Origin: Streptacidiphilus sp041262165 | Lineage (GTDB): Bacteria; Actinomycetota; Actinomycetes; Streptomycetales; Streptomycetaceae | Length of the DNA stretch: 64,000 nt | Direction of reading: 5' to 3' | NCBI RefSeq assembly: GCF_041262165.1 | Contig: NZ_JBGCBY010000020.1 | Location: forward strand, 62,001 to 126,000 | Shown here: positions 17,167 through 25,776 of the stretch, piece after piece | Layout of the letters: every line of letters begins with the position of its first letter | How positions within the stretch are numbered: position 1 is the stretch's first letter | Made by a program: the position numbers and the translations under genes | Notes under the pieces: generated by a model | Databases searched by the model: none | What the model saw: only the letters and a program-made list of their open reading frames with translations | What the model was told of the DNA's origin: nothing

Positions 17167-17985
17167 TCATGGCTTGCGGGCCACCGCGACGTACAGGGGA
17201 ATCGGCTCACCGGGGGCGGCGTAACTTGGTTGGTCGGGTTCGGGCCGCCAGTCGGTTGCCACCACGACACCGGGGTCGACGAGTTCGAGACCGTCGAAGA
17301 AGGGGATGACCTCCTTGAGGGAGCGTGCCTGTGCGGGGATGCCGCTGTTGCGGTAGAACGCCACGATCTTCCCCCAGGTGTCCGCGTCGAAGTCCGGGGT
17401 GACGTGGGACAGCACGAGGTAGCTGCCCGAGGGCAGTTCTGCGACCAGTTGCCGGACGAGGTCGTAGGGTCCGAACTCGTCGGGAACAAAGTGCAGCAGC
17501 GCGTTCATGCTCAGGGCGACGGGCCGGCTGAGCTCGAGGGTGTCGCGCAGCTGGGGAGCGGCGAAGATCTTCCCGGGTTCCCTGATGTCGGCCTGGATGT
17601 AGGCGGTGCGTCCTTCGGGTGTGCTGCGCAGCAGGGCTTGGGCGTGGGCCAGGACGATGGGGTCGTTGTCGGTGTAGACGATGCGGGCGTCCGGGGCGAC
17701 GGCTTGGGCGACCTGGTGGAGGTTGGGCTGGGTGGGGATGCCGGTGCCGATGTCGAGGAACTGTCGGATGCCGGCCTGGTTGGCGAGCCAGCGGGTAGCC
17801 CGGTGCATGAAGGCGCGGTTGATCTGGGCGCCGGACTTCATGGTGGGGAAGATCGCGAGGACTTGTTCGGCGAGTTCCCAGTCGACCGGGTAGTTGTCTT
17901 TGCCGCCGAGGTAGAGGTCGTAGACGCGGGCCGGGTGGGGTTGGCTGGTGTCTATCTGGTTGGCCGGGACGCCGTGTTCGGTCAT
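17167..17985 (-). CDS. SAM-dependent methyltransferase, DUF574 family
   Basis: A 272-residue protein of the DUF574/Methyltransf_19 family, abundant in Streptomyces and unknown in detail. Family hallmarks are RVYDLYLGGKDNYPVD at the N-terminus, the SAM-binding FLDIGTGIPTQPNLHQVAQ, VYTDNDPIVLAHA, and ALSMNALLHFVPD. A good ribosome site (AGGAGAGCGGA) precedes ATG 17985. Such genes usually sit beside regulator genes of the Scr1/DUF397 class, as here. The methyl acceptor is unknown. Confidence 0.92.
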   Translation of the reverse strand: MTEHGVPANQIDTSQPHPARVYDLYLGGKDNYPVDWELAEQVLAIFPTMKSGAQINRAFMHRATRWLANQAGIRQFLDIGTGIPTQPNLHQVAQAVAPDARIVYTDNDPIVLAHAQALLRSTPEGRTAYIQADIREPGKIFAAPQLRDTLELSRPVALSMNALLHFVPDEFGPYDLVRQLVAELPSGSYLVLSHVTPDFDADTWGKIVAFYRNSGIPAQARSLKEVIPFFDGLELVDPGVVVATDWRPEPDQPSYAAPGEPIPLYVAVARKP

Positions 17986-18065
17986 TCCGCTCTCCTGGGC
18001 TGGGTTGTACGTGTGCGGGGGTGGTTCGAGGGGGTGGTTCGCGGGGTGGTGCCCCGGTGGTGCGG

Positions 18066-18311
18066 TCAGGTGAGCAGGAAGTCGGCTTCGCCGGCTTTGG
18101 CGCCCTGGATGAACGCGGTGATCTCGGGGTTGGTGTAGATCAGGGCGGGGCCGTCGGGGTCGGTGGATTGGCGCAGCGCGACCCGGCCGTCGTTGAGCTT
18201 CTTGGCTTCGACGCAGGCGCCGCCGTTGGAGCCGCTCCAGGGCTTGTGCCAGCCGTCTTTGCCGAGTTGGGCTGCGGGCATGCCGTTGAATACGGTGGAT
18301 TTGCGGTCCAT
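18066..18311 (-). CDS. DUF397 protein (Scr2-like partner)
   Basis: An 81-residue DUF397 protein (GKDGWHKPWSGSNGGACVEA, VALRQSTDPDGPALIYTNPE). It starts one nucleotide after the stop of the Scr1/WhiJ-type regulator (TGACATG), so it is co-translated with it. In Streptomyces such DUF397 proteins pair with the HTH protein and have been described as a toxin-antitoxin-like couple (Scr1/Scr2), with the small protein blocking the regulator. That role is inferred here from family and position. Confidence 0.9.
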   Translation of the reverse strand: MDRKSTVFNGMPAAQLGKDGWHKPWSGSNGGACVEAKKLNDGRVALRQSTDPDGPALIYTNPEITAFIQGAKAGEADFLLT

Positions 18312-18312
18312 G

Positions 18313-19167
18313 TCAGATCTCCTTGCGAATGCCGCCGAGGAAGGCTGCGGTGGCGTCTGCGGGTACTGCTTGTGCTCCCAACCGGTCCAGTGCCTCGCGG
18401 TGGGCTGCGACGTCGACGGGGTCGTCGAGGTAGACGGCACCGGTGAGGTTCTCGCCGTAGACGATGTCCGGCAGTTCCGGCTCCTGGAATCGGAAGAGGT
18501 GGAAGGGGCCGAATGCGGCGGAGTGCAGTCCGGCGGCGAACGGCATGACCTGGAGGGTGACGTTGGGGATCTGGGTCGCCTCGATGAGGCGGTCGACCTG
18601 GGCGCGCATTACGTCCGCGGTTCCGGCGGGCCGGCGCAGTGCGGTCTCGTCCATCACCACCCACACGTGCGGGGCGTCTTGGCGGGTGAGCAGGGACTGG
18701 CGTTCCAGGCGCAGGGCGACGTGGCGTTCGAGTTCGTCGGGGACGTGGGCGAAGCCGAGGCGGAGTACGGCGCGGGCGTAGTCCTCGGTCTGCAGCAGGC
18801 CGGGGACGTGATGCGGCTCGTAGGCGCGGATCACCGTGGCGGCGCCCTCGAGGCTCACGTAGAGGCTGAACCACTCGGGCAGGACGTCGCGGAACTGGTG
18901 CCACCAGCCGGGCTGGTTGGCGTCCTTGGCGAGTTCGATGAAGGCGTGGCTCTCGTCCGCGCCGACTCCGTAGGTCTGCAGGAGGGTACGGACGTAGAGG
19001 AGCTTGAAGCCGACCTCGGCCTTCTCCATCCGCCGGACGGTGGCCGCGTTGACATCGAGCGCCTCGGCTGCCTGATTGAGGGTCAGTCCGGCGGTTTCGC
19101 GCAGGTGCTGGAGCCGTCGGCCCAGCACAATCTGGCCCACGGTCGGGCCTGACCGAGGTTCCCTCAC
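18313..19167 (-). CDS. XRE-type regulator with DUF5753 domain (WhiJ/Scr1 family)
   Basis: A 284-residue regulator started at GTG 19167 behind GGAGG. Residues about 10-68 are a helix-turn-helix (LRETAGLTLNQAAEALDVN, AATVRRMEKAEVGFK); the rest is the DUF5753 domain (YEPHHVPGLLQTEDYARAVL, VMDETALRRPAG, LHSAAFGPF). It forms an operon with the DUF397 gene. A divergent HATPase gene completes the set found at the whiJ and abaA-like loci. A perfect 14-bp palindrome lies 81 nt upstream and is a likely self-operator. Confidence 0.93.
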   Translation of the reverse strand: MREPRSGPTVGQIVLGRRLQHLRETAGLTLNQAAEALDVNAATVRRMEKAEVGFKLLYVRTLLQTYGVGADESHAFIELAKDANQPGWWHQFRDVLPEWFSLYVSLEGAATVIRAYEPHHVPGLLQTEDYARAVLRLGFAHVPDELERHVALRLERQSLLTRQDAPHVWVVMDETALRRPAGTADVMRAQVDRLIEATQIPNVTLQVMPFAAGLHSAAFGPFHLFRFQEPELPDIVYGENLTGAVYLDDPVDVAAHREALDRLGAQAVPADATAAFLGGIRKEI

Positions 19168-19247
19168 GCCCTGCCTCCTTGACGGACTGTCATGCCAGCA
19201 GTGTGCCATGGCGCCGGTGCGGTAGACACGCTGCCGCTTCAATTCTG

Positions 19248-19261
19248 CAATCTGCAGATTG
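19248..19261. promoter_or_regulatory. Palindrome upstream of Scr1-type regulator
   Basis: CAATCTGCAGATTG is a perfect 14-bp palindrome, with an extra TTCTGCA half just beside it (19243-19249). It is in the divergent region between the Scr1-type regulator and the HATPase gene and is a good candidate operator for that regulator. Confidence 0.5.
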
Positions 19262-19620
19262 GCTCTTGCTTTCTGGTGGTGACATTGAGCATAGTGAAAC
19301 CGTGACCCAGACCCCGAAGCTGCGGCGCGGACGGTGATCGGGCATGTCCCAGTGCCGCACCGGCCACGCCGCGAGGCCCGTAGCGCCCTCCCCGCGCCAC
19401 GGCGGACCCGGGCGATGCTCCCAGCGGTTGCGTGTGGATGCGGCGCGAGCGGAATCCACCGCCAGCAAGTCCCGCGCTCTCCGTGTCCTGCCGGCGTCCC
19501 GCATCGAGAGCGCCGACTTCTCAGTACCCGGCCCGGCGGCAGTTGCGCTGCGCTCCCCAGGTCCGTCCGCGTCAGCCCGACCCCGCACAGGCCGATGGAA
19601 GGCGAACGACGGTGGCACTT

Positions 19621-20073
19621 ATGTATGGCATGACCACGCCTGATTCCGCGCAGTGGGACGACGAGATGGCAGCGCCGTCCCACGCGGTGGAGTTCCGGCT
19701 GCCCGCACACGCCTCCTCGGTCGCCGTCGCCCGCCGCCGCCTTCGGCTGTGGCTCGGGACGCGGGAGTGCGACGACGGGGTCCTGGACATGGCGGTGCTG
19801 GTGATGTCCGAGCTGTTCACCAACGCGATTACCCACACCGACAGCACGGAGATCACCTGCGTTCTGCGCGCCGACGAGGACTCGGTGCGGGTGGAGGTGC
19901 GCGACCAGGGCTGCAAGCCGGGGCAGCCTCGCGTGCGCCAGGCCGCCGCCGACGAAGAGAGCGGTCGAGGCCTGCTCATCGTCTCGAGCGTGACCAACCG
20001 GTGGGGCGTGGCCCGCGACGAGCACGGCACCGGCCGGACCATCTGGGCGGCCCTCCCCACCGCCGCCGTCTGA
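19621..20073 (+). CDS. HATPase_c anti-sigma-type regulatory ATPase
   Basis: A 150-residue RsbW/SpoIIAB-like ATPase domain protein. The N-box is in VMSELFTNAITHTD, the G1 region in VEVRDQGCKPGQP and the G2 region in EESGRGLLIVSSVTNRWGV. Such proteins bind ATP and may phosphorylate or sequester a regulator. It is divergent from the Scr1/DUF397 pair and is the third member of that conserved set. Start could be ATG 19621 or 19630; neither has a strong ribosome site. Confidence 0.88.
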   Translation: MYGMTTPDSAQWDDEMAAPSHAVEFRLPAHASSVAVARRRLRLWLGTRECDDGVLDMAVLVMSELFTNAITHTDSTEITCVLRADEDSVRVEVRDQGCKPGQPRVRQAAADEESGRGLLIVSSVTNRWGVARDEHGTGRTIWAALPTAAV

Positions 20074-20216
20074 CCAGCCGCTACGAGCCCCGCATCGAGC
20101 TGATTGCCCATCACGCTGGCCTGGGCGGAAGCGGACACTGGCAGCTGGACGGCACACACGCCAGACGTGGAGCGTGCCATGTGCGGCCTCGATGACGGTA
20201 AGCGGTCGGTGGAGGC

Positions 20217-20271
20217 GCCTGCGGATCGCTGGGTACTTTCCGTCCCGCCGCCGTGAGCGGCATCCGCAGGC
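20217..20271. terminator. Long-loop hairpin between convergent genes
   Basis: GCCTGCGGAT at 20217-20226 pairs perfectly with ATCCGCAGGC at 20262-20271, separated by 35 nt. It lies between the convergent HATPase and GAPDH genes, so it may serve both. The loop is long, which lowers confidence. Confidence 0.4.
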
Positions 20272-20286
20272 GGGCCGCCCCGTCGG

Positions 20287-21285
20287 TCAGCTGGCGGCGA
20301 GGAGTTCGAGCGTATCGATCACGCGGTTCGAGAAGCCCCACTCGTTGTCGTACCAGGCGACCACTTTGATGTGGCGGCCGTCGACGCGGGTGAGAGCCGA
20401 GTCGAAGATCGCCGAGGCGGGATTGCCCGTGATGTCTGTCGACACGAGCGGGTCATCGGAGTACTCGAGTACGCCGGCGAGCGGCCCCTGCGCTGCGGCG
20501 CGGTAGGCAGCCAGCACGTCCTCGCGCGTCACGTCGCGAGCGACGGTTGTGTTGAGTTCGACGATCGATCCCACCGGAACCGGCACGCGGATCGAGTCGC
20601 CCGACAGCTTGCCGTCGAGCTTGGGCAACACGAGGCCGATCGCCTTGGCAGCGCCCGTCGTGGTCGGCACGATGTTGACTGCAGCGGCGCGGGCGCGGCG
20701 GGCGTCGCGGTGCGGACCGTCCTGCAGGTTCTGCTCCTGTGTGTAGGCGTGCACCGTCGTCATGAAGCCGTGCTCGATGCCGGCGAGATCGTCGAGCACC
20801 TTGGCCAGCGGCGCAAGCGCGTTGGTCGTGCACGAGGCGTTCGAGACGATCGTGTGCACGGCGGGGTCGTACGCGTCGGTGTTGACCCCGAACGCGAGAG
20901 TGACATCGGCGCCGTCCGCCGGCGCGCTGACCAGTACCCGTTTCGCGCCCGCGTCGATGTGGGCGCGGGCGGCCGTGGCCGACGTGAAGCGGCCGGTCGC
21001 CTCAAGCACGATGTCGACGCCTAGCTTGGCCCACGGCAGCTGTACCGGTTCGCGCTCGGCGAGCACGGTGATGCGACGGCCGTCCACAACCAGGGCGTCC
21101 CCGTCGACAATCACCGGGCGGCCGAGCCGGCCCGCCGTCGTGTCGTAGGCGAGCAGTCGCGCGAGGGTGGCGGGCTCCGTGAGGTCGTTGACGGCGACGA
21201 CCTCCAGGTCGCTGTTGCGTTCGAGCAGTGCGCGCAGCACATTGCGTCCGATGCGGCCGAATCCGTTGATGGCGATGCGAGTCAT
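20287..21285 (-). CDS. gap: Glyceraldehyde-3-phosphate dehydrogenase
   Basis: A 332-residue glycolytic enzyme that converts glyceraldehyde 3-phosphate, NAD+ and phosphate into 1,3-bisphosphoglycerate. It has the N-terminal INGFGRIGRNVLRAL Rossmann motif, the active-site SNASCTTN with catalytic Cys, TVHAYTQEQNLQDGPH, and WYDNEWGFSNRV near the C-terminus. Its codon usage is slightly less GC-extreme than its neighbours, and it lies alone with a GlxA-type regulator rather than with pgk and tpi. It is therefore probably a secondary copy, possibly acquired with the regulator. Confidence 0.95.
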   Translation of the reverse strand: MTRIAINGFGRIGRNVLRALLERNSDLEVVAVNDLTEPATLARLLAYDTTAGRLGRPVIVDGDALVVDGRRITVLAEREPVQLPWAKLGVDIVLEATGRFTSATAARAHIDAGAKRVLVSAPADGADVTLAFGVNTDAYDPAVHTIVSNASCTTNALAPLAKVLDDLAGIEHGFMTTVHAYTQEQNLQDGPHRDARRARAAAVNIVPTTTGAAKAIGLVLPKLDGKLSGDSIRVPVPVGSIVELNTTVARDVTREDVLAAYRAAAQGPLAGVLEYSDDPLVSTDITGNPASAIFDSALTRVDGRHIKVVAWYDNEWGFSNRVIDTLELLAAS

Positions 21286-21391
21286 GAGTGGTGTCCCTTG
21301 TTCGGTTCGTCTTCAGGTTCTCGCGCAGCATCCGCTGGTGACAGCGGCGTGATCGCCACGGTCCGAAAGGATCGCGCCACGTGGTGGTGGG

Positions 21392-22348
21392 CTACCCGCC
21401 CTGGGTGAAGGTGCGCCGGTACTCGCTCGGCGTGGTGTCGAGGATGCGCTGGAAGTGCAGCCGCAGATTCGTACCGGTGCCCAGACCGACGTCGGCGGCG
21501 ATCTGCTCGATGCCCCGCTGCGAACGCTCGAGCAGCTCGCGGGCCATGTCGATGCGGGCGCGCATGACCCACTGCATCGGCGTGTACCCCGTGTCTTCGA
21601 CGAAGCGGCGCGAGAACGTACGCGGCGACACCGCCGCATGCCGGGCGAGCACGTCAAGGGTGAGGGGCTCGCCGAGCCGGTGCAGCGCCCACTCTCGGGT
21701 GGCGGCGAACCGCTCGCCGAGCGGCTCGGGCACGCTGCGCGGCACGTACTGGGCCTGACCGCCGCTGCGGTAGGGGGCTGCGACCAGGCGCCGGGCCGCG
21801 TGGTTCGACGCGGACACCCCGAGATCGCCGCGCAGAATGTGCAGGCACAGGTCGATGCCCGAGGCAGCGCCGGCCGACGTCAGTACGCTGCCCTCGTCGA
21901 CGAACAGAACGTTCTCGTCGACCTGAACGAGCGGGCGCTTCGCCGCGAGTGCTCGTGTGTAGTGCCAGTGCGTCGTGGCGCGTCTGCCGTCGAGCAGGCC
22001 GGTGGCGGCGAGCGCGAAGGCGCCCGTCGAGATGGCGGCGAGCCGCGCGCCCCGATCATGGGCGGCGATCAGCGCGTCAACGACGGCCTGCGGCGGGTCG
22101 TCGCGGTCCGGGAACCGGTAGCCGGGGACGAAGACGATGTCAGCCCACGCAAGTGCATCGAGGCCTTGGGCAACGTGGTACGACAGGCCGTCGCCGCCCG
22201 TCACGAGACCGGGCGCCGCGCCGCACACCCGCACCTCGTACGGCATGCTCGCGCGGGTCGTGAACACCTGTGCAGGAATACCGACATCGAGCGGCTTCGC
22301 ACCTTCGAGTACGAGGACGGCGACATGACGCAGGGGTGAGGCTGGCAC
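21392..22348 (-). CDS. GlxA-type AraC-family regulator
   Basis: A 318-residue transcription factor with an N-terminal DJ-1/PfpI-like domain (VAVLVLEGAKPLDVGIPAQVF; AISTGAFALAATGLLDGRR) and a C-terminal AraC helix-turn-helix (LDVLARHAAVSPRTFSRRF; IEQIAADVGLGTGTNLRLHF). The start is GTG 22348. It lies 106 nt upstream of the GAPDH gene on the same strand and may control or be cotranscribed with it. The ligand is unknown; the cysteine of the DJ-1 nucleophile site appears replaced by Thr in AISTGAF. Confidence 0.93.
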   Translation of the reverse strand: MPASPLRHVAVLVLEGAKPLDVGIPAQVFTTRASMPYEVRVCGAAPGLVTGGDGLSYHVAQGLDALAWADIVFVPGYRFPDRDDPPQAVVDALIAAHDRGARLAAISTGAFALAATGLLDGRRATTHWHYTRALAAKRPLVQVDENVLFVDEGSVLTSAGAASGIDLCLHILRGDLGVSASNHAARRLVAAPYRSGGQAQYVPRSVPEPLGERFAATREWALHRLGEPLTLDVLARHAAVSPRTFSRRFVEDTGYTPMQWVMRARIDMARELLERSQRGIEQIAADVGLGTGTNLRLHFQRILDTTPSEYRRTFTQGG

Positions 22349-22806
22349 GGGAAGAGGCTACGCGGGGGTGCAGGGGGGTGCATCCGCCCAGTTCCCCAAG
22401 CCGCACAGGTCCGCCGGGACGCTCCGGGGCGCGAGCCCTTTTCTGGGCACCCGCCTCGCCGCCGGAGCGGCCTTCGGGAGGCGATCTGCCGCCGTCCGGG
22501 ATCCGAAACCGAACGAGCTGCGCCGCTGGTTGCCTGCCGGCGAGGGCGGACTCCTGCAGCTCCGCGCTGATCTGCCTCCGCGTCCCGTCCTTCATAGCCG
22601 CCGGTATCGGGGAGTGGAAGGCGGTGCCGGCTACGGCGCGGCCAGGGGCGCATACCCGGCTCCCGGCGCGGGGCGACCTGCGGGACCTATGGCCTGGAAG
22701 CCGAGCGGACCGCCCACGAGAGGACCATCGGCCCTGGCGCGTGACGGTGGACACGATCAGACTCCAAGAGTGGTTCCACGGTTCGCGCCGAAGGGAGGTC
22801 GTCGAG
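22349..22806. other. Divergent intergenic region, no gene recognised
   Basis: Separates the GlxA-type regulator from the SRPBCC gene. Frames cross it on both strands but none shows a domain. It must hold both promoters; no clear -35/-10 pair or palindrome was picked out. Confidence 0.35.
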
Positions 22807-23475
22807 ATGAAGGAAGCGGCGAAGCCGACCCTACGGGACCTGTTCGGCGAGATCCGCGATGTCGTCCAGGACTTGCCGATCTTCCTGACTTCACCGCTGT
22901 ACAGGAGTTGGCACCTCCGCTGGGGTGCCACGCCGGCCGAGATCATCGAATCCCTCCCCGGTGACGCCATCATGCAGCACGCCCAGTTCAGGGCGACGAG
23001 AGCGATCTCGATCGATGCTCCTCCGGCCGCGGTGTGGCCATGGCTCGTGCAGGTCGGCTGCCTCCGCGCCGGCTACTACAGCAATGACCTGCTCGACAAC
23101 CTCGGCCATCCCAGTGCGACCGCGATCATGCCCGGGCTCCAGCACCTGGAGATTGGCCAGTGGGTGCCGATGTCGCCCACGCCCTCCGACACCACAGCCC
23201 TCAGAGTCCACTCCTTCGAAGTCGACCACTGGCTGCTCTGGAGCAAGCACGACAGCAGTTGGGTGTGGCAGCTGACGCCCGCCGACCCCGACGGGACCAG
23301 GCTGGTCACCCGCATCCACGCCGTCTACGACTGGCGACACCCGGTCACAGCACTCTTCGGCGTCCTCCTCATGGAGTTCGGCGACTTCGCGATGCTCCGA
23401 AGAATGCTTCGCGGGATCAAGGCACGAGCGGAGTCACTCAACGACTCAGGGAGCAGCAGCTCACCGCGCACCTGA
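22807..23475 (+). CDS. SRPBCC-fold protein
   Basis: A 222-residue protein with a START/polyketide-cyclase-like fold: FRATRAISIDAPPAAVWPWL opens the typical SRPBCC domain, followed by VGCLRAGYYSNDLLDNLGHP and the beta-strand VHSFEVDHWLLWSKHD. Such proteins bind hydrophobic ligands in a deep cavity. ATG 22807 has GGGAGG 8 nt upstream. No partner enzyme is adjacent, so the ligand is unknown. The last 12 residues are Ser-rich and unstructured. Confidence 0.8.
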   Translation: MKEAAKPTLRDLFGEIRDVVQDLPIFLTSPLYRSWHLRWGATPAEIIESLPGDAIMQHAQFRATRAISIDAPPAAVWPWLVQVGCLRAGYYSNDLLDNLGHPSATAIMPGLQHLEIGQWVPMSPTPSDTTALRVHSFEVDHWLLWSKHDSSWVWQLTPADPDGTRLVTRIHAVYDWRHPVTALFGVLLMEFGDFAMLRRMLRGIKARAESLNDSGSSSSPRT

Positions 23476-23748
23476 TCCTGCGCCGGGTCAAGCGCCTCAA
23501 CCTCGAGACCACTGGTGTGGCGGTGCGCGGTCGACCTGGGCGGCAAGGTGGCCTGGTACGGTCTACGACGCCCGCCTGCTGCGCCCGCTGGTCTTCGAAC
23601 GCTTCCGCGCGCTGAGCGTGCCGTGATCGACCACGCCGACACCGGTTCGAATACTGACGACTCCCTGACCGGGGGCGGTGCCGGCTGCCAGGAGGGGGCC
23701 GGTCCGCTGCCGACGGGTGGCGGGCCGTGATGCTGGGGATGCCTCCCT

Positions 23749-24009
23749 GAGCGACGTGATCGACCGCAACGACCCCGACCTGACCCACCTGCTGTTCCTG
23801 CTGGAGCTGCTCCCGTTGCGGACGACAGCGACTTCTGGTCGCAGTACATGGAGATGAACGACGGGATCAACCAGAGCGGCTACCTGCTGGACAAGGTCGG
23901 CGTGCACGTCATGCAGATCGAGGACGACGGCGACAAGGTCGCCCGGCACCAGGTGGAGGCGCTGGCCTCCTACACCCTGATGTTCTTCGCCGCCCGTGGA
24001 GCGGTAGAG
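23749..24009 (+). pseudogene. Frameshifted remnant of unknown gene
   Basis: A coding-like segment starts as SDVIDRNDPDLTHLLFLLEL, shifts frame near 23820, and goes on as DDSDFWSQYMEMNDGINQSG and QIEDDGDKVARHQVEALASY. Another coding-like piece (DARLLRPLVFERFRALSVP, ending near 23626) lies just upstream and may belong to the same or another broken gene. No start, ribosome site or family was recognised. Confidence 0.5.
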
Positions 24010-24069
24010 TCCGGTAACTTTTGCGGCGTCAACTCCTCGACGTCACCACACATCACAGCTGGGGTACGG

Positions 24070-24996
24070 ATGTTCTTGATTTCCCGAGGACGACGGCCGG
24101 GGCGGGGAACAGTCAGCGCGGGCGTGACCGCCGCGTTGTGCGGCCTGTTACTCGCGGTCGCCGTGGCTGCTCCGCAGGGGGCCAGCGCCTACATACTCTC
24201 CCCCGTCGACGGGAGCTACCACTTCAACGCGAACGGGTGGACCGGGACGCTGACCGTATCCAACGCGGAGAACCTGAGGCCCAGCGTCGTGATGACGTAC
24301 GACGAGCGGGGATATCCGGAGGATCTCACGGGGACCTGGTCGCCCTCGACGGGCACCCTGACGGTCTACCGTCCGCTGCAGGGCGGCGTGAGCCAGACCT
24401 ACACGCTCTACCTTGGCAACCACATCCCGAGCAGCCCGGTGTTCGGTGGATACTTCACCGAGTCCGACGTCCCGGGAATGCGCTACGGGGCATACGCGGA
24501 CGACTTCGTGGCCCCCTACGCGCTTCATCTGTCGGCCCTCGGCGGTGCGGGAAACCTCCTCGGCAGCGGTGCCGCCACGGGTGCCGCCCCCGGCAGCCCC
24601 ACCACTGTGACCGCGCAGACGGGGAGCGGCGTCATCCGTCCCGAGGCCGTTCCGCTGCCGGACTCCCTCATCGGCCTCTATGCGTTCAACGGCAACGGCT
24701 GGACGGGAGACCTGCTGATCGACTGGGCCAACTGCCCGGCTCCCGCGGACGCAAATCTGTTCTACGACGAGATCGGGTCCTGGCAGGAGATCCCCGACAA
24801 CTCCTGGAACCCCTCTACCGGGACGCTCACGCTGGTGAGGCCGCTGAGCGGTGGGGTCACGCAGACCTACACCCTCTACGAAGGCACCCATCAGCCGGGC
24901 AACCTGATGTTCGGCGGCTACTTCACCGAGTCGGACGTCCCCGGCATGCAGTACGCCGCCTTCGCTCAGCACACCCCCGGTGGCGTCGGCTGCTGA
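24070..24996 (+). CDS. Secreted protein with two internal repeats, function unknown
   Basis: A 308-residue protein with an N-terminal signal peptide (to about residue 40, ASA-Y). The mature part is two tandem copies of a roughly 100-residue beta-rich unit. Shared landmarks are FNxNGWTGxL, WxPSTGTLTxxRPLxGGVxQ, TYTLYxGxHxP and FGGYFTESDVPGMxYxA. A Gly/Ala/Ser-rich linker (about 160-190) joins them. The final residue block has a single Cys. The repeat resembles no family I can name; a carbohydrate- or surface-binding role is a guess. ATG 24070 is preceded only by GGGG. Confidence 0.75.
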   Translation: MFLISRGRRPGRGTVSAGVTAALCGLLLAVAVAAPQGASAYILSPVDGSYHFNANGWTGTLTVSNAENLRPSVVMTYDERGYPEDLTGTWSPSTGTLTVYRPLQGGVSQTYTLYLGNHIPSSPVFGGYFTESDVPGMRYGAYADDFVAPYALHLSALGGAGNLLGSGAATGAAPGSPTTVTAQTGSGVIRPEAVPLPDSLIGLYAFNGNGWTGDLLIDWANCPAPADANLFYDEIGSWQEIPDNSWNPSTGTLTLVRPLSGGVTQTYTLYEGTHQPGNLMFGGYFTESDVPGMQYAAFAQHTPGGVGC

Positions 24997-25076
24997 CGGA
25001 CACCGTGCGCCCGTCGCGCTGCTGCCGCGGCAGTCGGCTCTGGCGAGCCTCCTTGACGCTCGAGCGGAGTCAGGGC

Positions 25077-25409
25077 TCAGCGCGATTCAACGTCTGCGGG
25101 TTCGGGTGTGTCGGGCACGGCCCCCTCTTCGACGGGTTCGGTCGGGGCGCTGATGAGCGCGGCCTCGGCGTGCTTGTGCGCGCGGACGGTTTCGCGGCGC
25201 GGGTGGTCGATGGCGCGGTTGCAGTCAGCGGTGGTGCTCCAGCCGGCCGGGCTGGGGCGGGGCGCCGTCGACCGCTGACCAGCGCGGTAGCGACGGCGTC
25301 GGCGACCGCGTCTTCGGCCAGGTCGAATGTCGCCGAGCCCGCGCACGAGTACGGCGACGGATCTGCCGTACTCGGCGCGGAAGACGGCCGCGATCTCCTG
25401 CGGCGTCAT
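25077..25409 (-). pseudogene. Truncated, frameshifted ECF sigma factor
   Basis: Begins correctly at ATG 25409 (TPQEIAAVFRAEYGRSVAVL, the region-2 start of the SigJ-like/YCII-linked sigma group). The frame then shifts (LAEDAVADAVATAL is in another frame) and comes back as PAGWSTTADCNRAIDHPRRE before stopping. About three quarters of the protein is missing. It follows an intact YCII gene by 11 nt, the usual pairing in actinobacteria, so the pair was once a functional operon. Confidence 0.8.
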
Positions 25410-25420
25410 CGGGGTGGGGC

Positions 25421-25765
25421 TCAGAAGGGTTCGACGTCCTGGAACGGGCGGACCTCGATCGGCAGCGTTGTGGCGGCTGCCGCCTTGCGGCCCCAGGAAA
25501 GCGCCGCGTCCAGGTCGGGCGCGGTGATCACCCAGATACCGCCGATACACTCCTTGCCTTCGACGTACGGACCGTCGGTGATCAAGCCGTCGGCCCGTAC
25601 CACCGTGGCGGTGCCGGGCGCGTGCAGGCCGCCGGTGAACACCCACGAACCGCTCTCGCGCAGCTCCTCGTTCAGCCGCTGCAGGTCGGCGGTTATCCGG
25701 GCCTGGGTCTCGGCGTCGGGCGATGCGCCGTCCGGCTGGTAGATCGAGAGCAGGTACTGCGGCAC
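25421..25765 (-). CDS. YCII-family protein
   Basis: A 114-residue YciI/DGPF-type protein: MPQYLLSIYQPDG at the start, then WVFTGGLHAPGTATVVRADG, TDGPYVEGKECIGGIWVI and a C-terminal VEVRPF-like IEVRPFQDVEPF. Such small ferredoxin-like proteins usually accompany an ECF sigma factor, here broken immediately downstream. A catalytic role is not established for most members. Confidence 0.9.
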   Translation of the reverse strand: MPQYLLSIYQPDGASPDAETQARITADLQRLNEELRESGSWVFTGGLHAPGTATVVRADGLITDGPYVEGKECIGGIWVITAPDLDAALSWGRKAAAATTLPIEVRPFQDVEPF

Positions 25766-25776
25766 GGGTCCCTCCC

